Assembly (NCBI GenBank): GCA_022511485.1
Contig: JAFLUJ010000330.1
Span: 1 to 6,560, forward strand
Length of the DNA: 6,560 nucleotides
From: Oscillospiraceae bacterium
GTDB lineage: Bacteria; Bacillota; Clostridia; Oscillospirales; Ruminococcaceae
Reading direction: 5' to 3'
Notes under the pieces: generated by a model
Told to the model about the DNA's origin: nothing
The model's input: only the letters and a program-made list of their open reading frames with translations
Databases searched by the model: none
Shown: positions 1-5,552 of the stretch, piece by piece
How the letters are laid out: every line of letters starts with the position of its first letter
Position numbering within the stretch: position 1 is the stretch's first letter
Position numbers and translations under genes: made by a program

Positions 1-279
1 ATGGGAAATCATGACGCTTTCAATGAGCGGCAGTATTATGAAATCGGATTTGAGGGTGTCAGCCGTTATCCTGTAATTTACGATGGCTTCTGGATATTGT
101 CCCATGAGCCGCTTTATGTGAATAAAAATATGCCCTATGCAAATGTGTTTGGTCATGTTCATGCAAATCCCATTTACAGGACTGTTTCGGAACAGAGCTT
201 TTGCGTGAGTATTGAAAGGATAGGGTATACTCTGATAGAGTTTGAGGAGATCAGGAAGAAAATCAGGGAAGAAGGATAA
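1..279 (+). CDS. Metallophosphoesterase, C-terminal part (5' end outside window)
   Basis: This is the C-terminal part of a calcineurin-like (dimetal) phosphoesterase. Visible motifs are Gly-Asn-His-Asp at residues 2-5, Ser-His-Glu-Pro at 34-37 and Gly-His-Val-His at 51-54. In this superfamily these are the central and C-terminal metal-binding blocks. The N-terminal Asp-x-His and Gly-Asp blocks that must come before GNHD are absent. The ATG at position 1 is therefore most likely an internal methionine, and the real start lies upstream. The tail (residues 67-90, charged, Glu/Lys/Arg-rich) fits the end of a short single-domain protein. Such proteins hydrolyse phosphomono- or diesters in the cytoplasm, and the substrate cannot be told from this fragment. 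It ends about 40 bases before the next gene and may be co-transcribed with it. The family call is firm; subfamily and function are open. Confidence 0.85.
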   Translation: MGNHDAFNERQYYEIGFEGVSRYPVIYDGFWILSHEPLYVNKNMPYANVFGHVHANPIYRTVSEQSFCVSIERIGYTLIEFEEIRKKIREEG

Positions 280-319
280 ATATAATATATGCGTGGCTTA
301 CATAACAGGCGGTGTTCCT

Positions 320-880
320 ATGGAAGATAAGTCAAAAATAACAGATGTAACAGCAGACAGCAATAATAATCCTCTTGACAGCTATCTGTGGGAGGGAGAG
401 TATTTCCTTTGGCTTGGAGAGGGCAGGTCAAATTTTAAATGTCCCCTGCCATTTGCGGTATTCTTTCTGGTGTTCGCTCTGATATGGACTATACTTGCCT
501 TGCAGAAAAAGTTTATATTCGCAGTGATCGGATGTATTGCTGTCGGGGACGGAATAGGGCTCATTATAAATTCTGTTAAGGGTCCTCCTGCTGAATATTA
601 CGGGGTCACAAATCTGAGGGTAATGGCTCTGAAAGGGAAGCGCTTTGAAGCTGAAAACCTCGGAGACATAAAAGATATAAAAATACATCCGGTAAGTGGA
701 GGATATTCAAACATTGAATATCTGGTGCAGGTATCCGGAGATAGTGTGATACACTCTCCCGGCGCTCTGATGCGATTCCGTTCGGACGGGAATTTTAACC
801 GTCTGGAAAGCTCGGAAGCGGAGCGGGTCAGAGACCTGATCATTTCGGAGAGGGAAAAGGTTACTCCCGTTGATAAATAA
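320..880 (+). CDS. Two-helix membrane protein with probable bacterial PH-like domain
   Basis: This is a 186-residue protein. I chose the ATG at 320 because an AGGCGG ribosome binding site precedes it by about 7 bases. The reading frame stays open back to a TTG at 242, but that would overlap the phosphoesterase and add an unlikely N-terminus. Residues 1-40 are polar and acidic. Two hydrophobic helices follow at about 43-61 and 65-84, joined by a short Lys-Lys turn, giving a hairpin in the membrane. After residue 90 comes a soluble domain starting with a Tyr-Gly-Val-Thr-Asn-Leu-Arg-Val motif, then alternating beta-like segments and a final helix at about 163-180. A Tyr-x-Val-Thr-Asn-x-Arg motif just after a membrane hairpin is typical of bacterial PH-like (DUF304/YdbT-type) membrane proteins, whose role is poorly defined. 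The domain call is inference from that motif and layout. The gene ends 32 bases before argB, so co-transcription with argB is possible. Confidence 0.75.
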   Translation: MEDKSKITDVTADSNNNPLDSYLWEGEYFLWLGEGRSNFKCPLPFAVFFLVFALIWTILALQKKFIFAVIGCIAVGDGIGLIINSVKGPPAEYYGVTNLRVMALKGKRFEAENLGDIKDIKIHPVSGGYSNIEYLVQVSGDSVIHSPGALMRFRSDGNFNRLESSEAERVRDLIISEREKVTPVDK

Positions 881-912
881 TACAACTAATACAAAAGAAA
901 GGTCTATGGAAA

Positions 913-1788
913 ATGAATACAGAAAATCAGAATCTTATCTCAAACGATATACGGTCGAAGGTGCTTATTGACGCACTTCCATACATACAGCGCTATAACG
1001 GAAAGATCGTCGTTGTAAAGTACGGCGGAAACGCTATGACAAACGAGGAGCTTAAAAATGCCGTAATGAGCGACATCGTCCTCCTTTCTCTGGTAGGAGT
1101 AAAGGTAGTCCTTGTTCATGGCGGAGGTCCTGAGATCAACGAAATGCTGGCTAAAGTCGGAATTGAAAGCAAGTTTATAAACGGTCTCAGGTATACTGAT
1201 GAAGCTACTGTTGACATAGTAAAGATGGTACTGGCGGGAAAGGTCAACAAGGAGCTGGTTTCCCATCTTACACAGCACAAGGGCAAGGCTCTGGGAATGT
1301 GCGGTATTGACGGTCAGATGATAACCGCTCACAAAATGGAGGGCGAAGTGGATCTGGGCTTTGTGGGAGAGATAGTGGATGTAAATACCACTCCCATTCT
1401 GGATGCTCTGGAGCATGGATATGTCCCCGTTATTGCCACAGTCGCCTGTGACGAACAGGGTCAGACCTACAATATAAATGCGGACACAGCAGCAGCAAGG
1501 ATCGCTGCGGAGCTGGGTGCGGAAAATCTTATCCTTATGACAGACATCACCGGACTTTTAAGAGACAAGGATGATGCGGGAACGCTCATCACTTCCGTTC
1601 AGGTAAGCGAAGTTCCCTTTATGAAGCGTCAGGGAATAATCTCCGGAGGCATGATACCCAAGATCGACTGCTGTGTGGAGGCGGTCAGACGGGGCGTGAA
1701 GAAAACCTGTATCATCGACGGAAGAGTTCCCCACTCTATTCTTATAGAGCTGCTTTCAAATGAGGGTATCGGAACTCAGTTTGTATAA
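913..1788 (+). CDS. argB: Acetylglutamate kinase (ArgB)
   Basis: This cytoplasmic enzyme phosphorylates N-acetyl-L-glutamate with ATP, the second step of arginine synthesis. At 291 residues it has the full set of amino-acid-kinase motifs: Lys36-Tyr-Gly-Gly, His-Gly-Gly-Gly-Pro at 69-73 (acyl substrate loop), Arg93, Asn-Ile-Asn-Ala-Asp at 187-191, and Gly-Gly-Met-Ile-Pro-Lys at 245-250, whose Lys contacts phosphate. Before the kinase core there is an N-terminal extension of about 30 residues with an Ala-Leu-Pro-Tyr-Ile-x-Arg-Tyr segment. The protein ends in Glu-Gly-Ile-Gly-Thr. Together these are the hallmarks of the longer, hexameric, arginine-inhibited kinases, in contrast to the E. coli enzyme of about 258 residues. 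Feedback control is thus likely but inferred. GAAAGG at 897-902 sits 10 bases before ATG 913. A nearer ATG at 906 is out of frame. No terminator is visible directly after the gene. Confidence 0.97.
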   Translation: MNTENQNLISNDIRSKVLIDALPYIQRYNGKIVVVKYGGNAMTNEELKNAVMSDIVLLSLVGVKVVLVHGGGPEINEMLAKVGIESKFINGLRYTDEATVDIVKMVLAGKVNKELVSHLTQHKGKALGMCGIDGQMITAHKMEGEVDLGFVGEIVDVNTTPILDALEHGYVPVIATVACDEQGQTYNINADTAAARIAAELGAENLILMTDITGLLRDKDDAGTLITSVQVSEVPFMKRQGIISGGMIPKIDCCVEAVRRGVKKTCIIDGRVPHSILIELLSNEGIGTQFV

Positions 1789-1814
1789 AGAAATATATAT
1801 AGTATCTTGAAAAT

Positions 1815-1831
1815 AAAATAGACTTTACACC
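1815..1831 (+). repeat. Left arm of 17-bp inverted repeat; possible antiterminator strand
   Basis: This 17-base segment, with core AGACTTTACACC at 1820-1831, is the reverse complement of 2090-2106 at 15 of 17 positions. Both mismatches are T against G, so in RNA the arms would form 17 unbroken pairs with two G-U. Four more pairs (1832-1835 with 2084-2087) follow after a two-base bulge. The arm ends immediately before the -35 box of the downstream promoter. It also shares CTTTACACC (1823-1831) with the right arm of the terminator (2112-2120). It would be present in RNA reading through from argB but absent from RNA starting at the internal promoter. Confidence 0.8.
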
Positions 1832-1860
1832 TTGACAAGCATTTAAAAATCCCATATAAT
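1832..1860 (+). promoter_or_regulatory. Consensus SigA-type promoter for the 50-codon gene
   Basis: TTGACA at 1832-1837 and TATAAT at 1855-1860 are both exact consensus matches, with the optimal 17-base spacer. The start point should fall near 1867, giving a 5' leader of about 33 bases before ATG 1900. No operator is obvious other than the inverted-repeat arm touching the -35 box at 1831. A promoter this close to consensus suggests strong, perhaps constitutive, expression. This is inferred from sequence only. Confidence 0.88.
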
Positions 1861-1899
1861 ATATGTAACAACTATATTATTAAAAAGGGAGGTGTTTAA

Positions 1900-2052
1900 A
1901 TGTCAAATCAGGAATTATGTACACAATACGAATTTATTGTCACGATGATTGAAAGTGGTAATGCTGATAAAGTTGTAGAAATTCTTAAAAATGCAATAAA
2001 GCGTATTGATAAAGGCGAAACAGTAAGTAGTCGTAATGACGAAAAAAGTTAG
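1900..2052 (+). CDS. Small unrecognised protein (50 aa) with its own promoter and terminator
   Basis: I do not recognise this protein. It is a 50-residue open frame starting MSNQELCTQYEFIV and ending in a polar Ser/Arg/Asp/Lys tail. Evidence that it is real: GGGAGGTG at 1887-1894 lies 5-7 bases before the ATG, a perfect promoter lies about 40 bases further up, and an intrinsic terminator starts 37 bases after the TAG. The protein looks helical: an amphipathic stretch at about 5-19, a Gly-Asn turn at 20-21, then a second helix at about 22-37 (ADKVVEILKNAIKRI) and a charged end. This suggests a two-helix hairpin. It has one Cys (residue 7), no signal peptide and no membrane helix. GC is about 31% (47 of 153 bases), against 48% in a sampled 60-base stretch of argB, so it may be foreign or under different selection. 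It could be a small regulator, a protein-binding peptide or an accessory-element remnant; nothing in the sequence decides between these. Confidence 0.75.
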   Translation: MSNQELCTQYEFIVTMIESGNADKVVEILKNAIKRIDKGETVSSRNDEKS

Positions 2053-2089
2053 TGCATATATAATTGACATTAATACACAACGTTCAAGC

Positions 2090-2106
2090 GGTGTAAGGTC
2101 TGTTTT
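2090..2106 (+). repeat. Right arm of 17-bp inverted repeat, shared with terminator stem
   Basis: This arm is complementary to 1815-1831 (15 Watson-Crick and two G-U pairs in RNA). Its first 12 bases (GGTGTAAGGTCT) are also the left arm of the terminator hairpin, pairing with 2109-2120 but with three G-U wobbles. The same strand thus has two possible partners that exclude each other, and the distant one gives the longer helix with fewer wobbles. Confidence 0.8.
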
Positions 2107-2130
2107 TAGGGCTTTACACCCTTTTATTTT
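2090..2130 (+). terminator. Intrinsic (Rho-independent) terminator after the 50-codon gene
   Basis: The 12-pair stem joins GGTGTAAGGTCT (2090-2101) to GGGCTTTACACC (2109-2120), with a seven-base loop (2102-2108). The base of the stem is all Watson-Crick, while the loop-side half has three G-U pairs. It is followed by CTTTTATTTT (2121-2130), a good U-tract. It ends the transcript of the 50-codon gene. It also stands between argB and the lipase gene, with no clear promoter after it, so it should limit transcription of everything downstream unless read through. Confidence 0.87.
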
Positions 2131-2164
2131 CAGAAACTTTCTTTAAACCGGGGAGGGGTCGGTT

Positions 2165-3622
2165 ATGTATATTTTTACATTTCCATTATGGATATTAATG
2201 ATAGTAATAATAGTGTTTGATGTTATGGATAAGCTGACCCTGGCAGGTGCAGTGGGAAAGCTTATCGGGATGACAGCTCTGCCTCATGCTGTTGCTCTGG
2301 CATGGCTGGGACTGAGAGCCGCGAACATATCCTTTGAGGGCATGGGCGGTCTTGATATAGTAAAATTTATCCTTTTTGCCGCTCCCATCTGCATACTGGC
2401 TCTGTACTGGCTGGCAAGGATCGCAGTGAAGCCTTATAAAACAAAGTTTGACAAGTCCGAGGTAAATGTCAGGATAAGAGCAATGTATGGGGGAAAATAC
2501 TTGTTGAAATACACTGCAATATCCCTTGTTTTTCAGATGATATATTACATAATCGCCATCAAAAACGGTTTCTGGGATATGCCCAAAGGTGTATGGATAG
2601 CCGATGCTGTTGTGACAGGGATCATAGTTTTCGGATACGGCTTTAACGGCATTATAAGAATTATGGTGCTTTGCAGACGGTTGGGGATAATAAAAAGAGC
2701 GGCTGCATTTTTCCTGCTGCCTGTCCCTGTTGTGGGAATATTCGCTCTTATCGGATTATATAATTCTGCAAAGGCAGAGTACGACTACGAAACTACCCGC
2801 GTCGCCTGTGACAACCAGAGAGTAGAATCTCAGGTGTGCGCAACAAAGTATCCCATACTGCTTGTTCATGGAATGGGCTTCCGGGACTGGAAATATTTCA
2901 ACTACTGGGGACGTATCCCGAGAGAGCTTATCAAAAACGGCGCAAAGATCTATTACGGACATCAGGAAGCCTGCGCAACAGTCGCTACAAACTCGGAGCT
3001 GATAAAAAATAAAATTCTGGAGATCATCGAGGAGACCGGCTGCGAAAAGGTAAATATCATAGCTCACTCAAAGGGCGGACTTGATTCAAGATACGCCATA
3101 ACAAAGCTTGGCATGGAGGACTATGTGGCTTCCCTGACAACAGTGGGAACTCCCCACAGAGGGTCACAGGTCACTGACCTTGCAAATAAGCTTCCGGACA
3201 GCTTCTACAGAAGCGTCTCCGATTTTATGGATAAGAGGTTCAGAAGCTTCGGAGACAAAAATCCGGATTTCTATACCCTGTGCCATCAGTTCAACAGCTC
3301 CTATGCGGAGGAATTTAACAGAGATGTCCCTGATTCGGATAAGGTCTATTATCAGAGCTACGCTTCGGTGATGAGGTATCCGTTCAGCTTTAATTTTCTC
3401 GGATTTTCCTATCTGCTGTTACGTCCATACGGAAGGAACGATGGTCTTGTAACAGTTGAATCTGCAAAGTGGGGAAATTTCAGAGGGGTGTATGAAACCA
3501 AGCGCATAAGAGGGATCTCCCATGGCGACACTATTGATCTGAAGCGTGAGGATTACAGCGGCTTTGATCCAAGAGAGGAATACATTAAAATGGTGTCCGA
3601 GCTTAAAGAAATGGGATACTAA
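2165..3622 (+). CDS. Membrane-anchored lipase/esterase: six-helix N-terminal domain plus alpha/beta-hydrolase domain
   Basis: This 485-residue protein has two parts. Residues 1-200 contain about six hydrophobic helices (roughly 2-21, 31-50, 64-88, 113-133, 143-169, 178-199). Residues 228-485 form an alpha/beta-hydrolase like bacterial triacylglycerol lipases: Leu-Val-His-Gly-Met at 233-237 (oxyanion strand), the nucleophile elbow Ala-His-Ser302-Lys-Gly-Gly, Thr-Val-Gly-Thr-Pro-His-Arg-Gly-Ser at 326-334, Asp426 in Asn-Asp-Gly-Leu-Val, and His453 in Ser-His-Gly-Asp. The triad Ser302-Asp426-His453 appears intact. Basic loops (89-111 and 170-179) lie after helices 3 and 5; by the positive-inside rule this puts the hydrolase domain outside the cell. 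It probably cleaves ester or lipid substrates at the cell surface; the substrate is unknown. A very strong RBS (GGGGAGGGG, 2150-2158) precedes the ATG by 6 bases. It sits 17 bases before argD, although it has no known role in arginine synthesis. Confidence 0.9.
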   Translation: MYIFTFPLWILMIVIIVFDVMDKLTLAGAVGKLIGMTALPHAVALAWLGLRAANISFEGMGGLDIVKFILFAAPICILALYWLARIAVKPYKTKFDKSEVNVRIRAMYGGKYLLKYTAISLVFQMIYYIIAIKNGFWDMPKGVWIADAVVTGIIVFGYGFNGIIRIMVLCRRLGIIKRAAAFFLLPVPVVGIFALIGLYNSAKAEYDYETTRVACDNQRVESQVCATKYPILLVHGMGFRDWKYFNYWGRIPRELIKNGAKIYYGHQEACATVATNSELIKNKILEIIEETGCEKVNIIAHSKGGLDSRYAITKLGMEDYVASLTTVGTPHRGSQVTDLANKLPDSFYRSVSDFMDKRFRSFGDKNPDFYTLCHQFNSSYAEEFNRDVPDSDKVYYQSYASVMRYPFSFNFLGFSYLLLRPYGRNDGLVTVESAKWGNFRGVYETKRIRGISHGDTIDLKREDYSGFDPREEYIKMVSELKEMGY

Positions 3623-3639
3623 TATATGGAGGTACATTT

Positions 3640-4809
3640 ATGGAAACAATAGAAAAATTTAACCGGCACGTTATGACCACCTACGGTCGGTATCCCCTTG
3701 TCCTTGAAAAAGGCGAGGGCAGAAGCGCGGTGGACGAAAACGGCAGGGAATATATAGACTTCGGAAGCGGCATCGGAACAAACTCCCTTGGCTACTGCGA
3801 TAAGGACTGGGCGGACGCTGTCTGCGCTCAGGCAAGGGCTGTCCAGCATACGTCCAACTACTACTATACAAAGGTCCAGGCGGATTTCGCAGCAAAGCTT
3901 TCCCAGGTCACCGGCTATGACAAGATGTTTTTCGGAAACAGCGGTGCGGAGGCTAACGAGTGCGCAATAAAGCTTGCCCGGAAATACTCCTTTGACAAGT
4001 ACGGCAAGGACGCTAAGCGTTACAATATCATCACTCTGGTGAACAGCTTCCACGGCAGGACGATAGCAACTCTTTCAGCTACGGGACAGGATACATTCCA
4101 TAATTATTTTTTTCCGTTCTTAGAGGGTTTTATCAATGCAGAGGCTAATAATATTAATGACCTCCGTGCAAAACTTGACGACACCGTCTGCGCGGTGATG
4201 ATCGAGTTCGTTCAGGGAGAGGGCGGAGTAAATCCTCTTGATAAGGATTTTGTTCAGGAGCTCTTTAAGCTCTGCGCCGAAAGGGATGTACTTGTCATTG
4301 CAGACGAGGTCCAGACAGGTGCAGGAAGGACGGGAACTTTCCTCACTTCCGAACAGTACGGAGTAAAACCGAATATCACCACTCTTGCAAAGGGAGTTGC
4401 GGGAGGAGTTCCGGTGGGGATATGTCTTGCAGATGAAAAATGCAGCGATGTCCTTACAAAGGGAACTCATGGCTCGACCTTCGGGGGAAATCCTCTTGCC
4501 TGTGCCGGAGGTCTGGCGGTGGTAAACAAGGTCTCACAGAAGGATTTCCTTGGGGAGATAAACGCAAAGGGAGAGTATTTCAGAAAGAAATTAGGGGAAA
4601 TGAACGAGGTGGAAGGTGTTGACGGTCTGGGACTTATGCTTGGTATAAGGCTGAAAAGCAGGGACGCTTCCGAGGTATGCGGAAAGTGCTTTGAAAACGG
4701 TCTCCTTGTGCTGACAGCAAAAAACAAGCTGAGACTTCTTCCGCCGCTGAATATCACATATGATGAAATTGACAGGGGACTTGAAATTTTAAGGAGAGTG
4801 ATGGAATGA
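3640..4809 (+). CDS. argD: Acetylornithine aminotransferase (ArgD)
   Basis: This cytoplasmic class-III PLP aminotransferase swaps the amino group between glutamate and N-acetylglutamate semialdehyde to make N2-acetylornithine, the fourth step of arginine synthesis. It has 389 residues, the normal family length. Motifs are Gly-Asn-Ser-Gly-Ala-Glu-Ala-Asn at 99-106 (cofactor phosphate site), Phe-His-Gly-Arg-Thr at 137-141, Asp-Glu-Val-Gln-Thr-Gly at 222-227 (Asp222 should contact the PLP ring nitrogen), Lys251 in Leu-Ala-Lys-Gly as the PLP-binding lysine, and Gly-Ser-Thr-Phe-Gly-Gly-Asn-Pro at 278-285. GGAGG at 3628-3632 is 7 bases before the ATG. The closest alternatives in this family are ornithine or succinylornithine aminotransferases, but the neighbouring argB and argF favour ArgD. 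The stop codon overlaps the next start (ATGA, 4806-4809), which implies translational coupling. Confidence 0.96.
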   Translation: METIEKFNRHVMTTYGRYPLVLEKGEGRSAVDENGREYIDFGSGIGTNSLGYCDKDWADAVCAQARAVQHTSNYYYTKVQADFAAKLSQVTGYDKMFFGNSGAEANECAIKLARKYSFDKYGKDAKRYNIITLVNSFHGRTIATLSATGQDTFHNYFFPFLEGFINAEANNINDLRAKLDDTVCAVMIEFVQGEGGVNPLDKDFVQELFKLCAERDVLVIADEVQTGAGRTGTFLTSEQYGVKPNITTLAKGVAGGVPVGICLADEKCSDVLTKGTHGSTFGGNPLACAGGLAVVNKVSQKDFLGEINAKGEYFRKKLGEMNEVEGVDGLGLMLGIRLKSRDASEVCGKCFENGLLVLTAKNKLRLLPPLNITYDEIDRGLEILRRVME

Positions 4810-5531
4810 TCTACTACGAAAAATATGGTGAGGATTCTCCAAGAGTCCTTATGTTTCTTCACGATACGAACTTTGTACACTGCTTTACCAAGCAGAGCGC
4901 TTATTTCGCAAGAAAGTGCGAGGTCGTAGTACCTCATCTGCCCGGCTTCGGAAGAAACTATGATACTACCTTTTCCGTCGACATTGCTGTGGAGCAGGTG
5001 GCGGAGCTGTCAAAAAATCTGGGTAAACCTATCACGCTGGTGGGATTTGCTCTCGGGGCTCAGCTTTGTATCCCGCTGCTGTGCAGACATGGAGACCTCT
5101 TTACCGGCGCTATCCTGATAAGTCCCTGGACAACTAAGGATATTGCAGATATAGAAAGGGAGATGAAGCAGCAGGTGGACAACGAAAAATCCATGCGCAG
5201 CGGCGCTGTCAGTATGTCGGTGGGCTTAAGCAAGATGGAGAAGCAGGAGCACAAGGAGTTCTGTCAGAACGTGACGATGAAATCCATTCTTGCTTCTATA
5301 GACAATGGTTTTCAGGTATCCGATTATCCGGAATTTTCAGAGATCGATAAGCCGCTGTCGGCGATCTGCGGTATCAAGGAGAACATAGAAATAAGAAAAT
5401 CCGTCAGAGAGCTTGCTCACCTGAACCATAACTGCGTTTATGATATGTGGGACGGCGCAGGACATAATATCCCATATAAATTTGCACCAAGGCTTAATAA
5501 GACTATTGAAGAATTTATCGCAAAAATATAG
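4806..5531 (+). CDS. Alpha/beta-hydrolase-fold protein lacking the nucleophile serine (probable pseudoenzyme)
   Basis: This is a 241-residue soluble protein with the alpha/beta-hydrolase core: a first strand ending Phe-Leu-His-Asp at 17-20, Pro-His-Leu-Pro-Gly-Phe-Gly at 43-49 (the usual 'DLPGFG' loop), a nucleophile-elbow position at 78-84, Ile-Ser-Pro-Trp at 105-108 and a C-terminal Gly-Ala-Gly-His220. The elbow reads Gly-Phe-Ala82-Leu-Gly instead of Gly-x-Ser-x-Gly, so the catalytic serine is missing. The codon is GCT, one base from TCT (Ser). The usual His-Gly after strand 3 is His-Asp, and the acid position near 189-193 has no clear Asp. Helices at about 110-165 form the cap. It overlaps argD by four bases and ends 21 bases before argF, so it should be made with both. 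A structural or binding role, or chemistry by another residue, is possible. The fold call is strong; the function is unknown. Confidence 0.88.
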   Translation: MIYYEKYGEDSPRVLMFLHDTNFVHCFTKQSAYFARKCEVVVPHLPGFGRNYDTTFSVDIAVEQVAELSKNLGKPITLVGFALGAQLCIPLLCRHGDLFTGAILISPWTTKDIADIEREMKQQVDNEKSMRSGAVSMSVGLSKMEKQEHKEFCQNVTMKSILASIDNGFQVSDYPEFSEIDKPLSAICGIKENIEIRKSVRELAHLNHNCVYDMWDGAGHNIPYKFAPRLNKTIEEFIAKI

Positions 5532-5552
5532 TACTGAAAGGAAATGATATAA

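Noticed and set aside
281..286. TATAAT between the phosphoesterase and the PH-like gene, possible -10 box
   Set aside because: The 17-base-upstream position reads GAAAAT, not a -35 match, and the only TTGA-like hexamer (242-247) is 33 bases away. AT-rich chance is likely.
242..319. TTG at 242 as an earlier start for the PH-like membrane protein
   Set aside because: It would overlap the phosphoesterase by 38 bases and uses a rare start codon, while ATG 320 has its own AGGCGG site at good spacing.
870..892. Possible promoter for argB (TTGATA at 870, TAATAC at 887)
   Set aside because: The spacer is 11 bases, too short for a SigA promoter. argB is more likely read from further upstream.
881..912. 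ArgR operator, T-box or riboswitch before argB
   Set aside because: Only 32 bases separate argB from the preceding gene. I see no clear ARG-box palindrome, and there is no room for a T-box or riboswitch.
940..1416. 158-codon open frame on the minus strand inside argB
   Set aside because: It lies wholly opposite the conserved kinase core and shows no family motifs.
2064..2069. Second TTGACA after the 50-codon gene, possible promoter for the lipase gene
   Set aside because: The bases 16-18 further on are AGCGGT-like with no -10 resemblance, and any RNA started here would meet the terminator at 2090-2130 at once.
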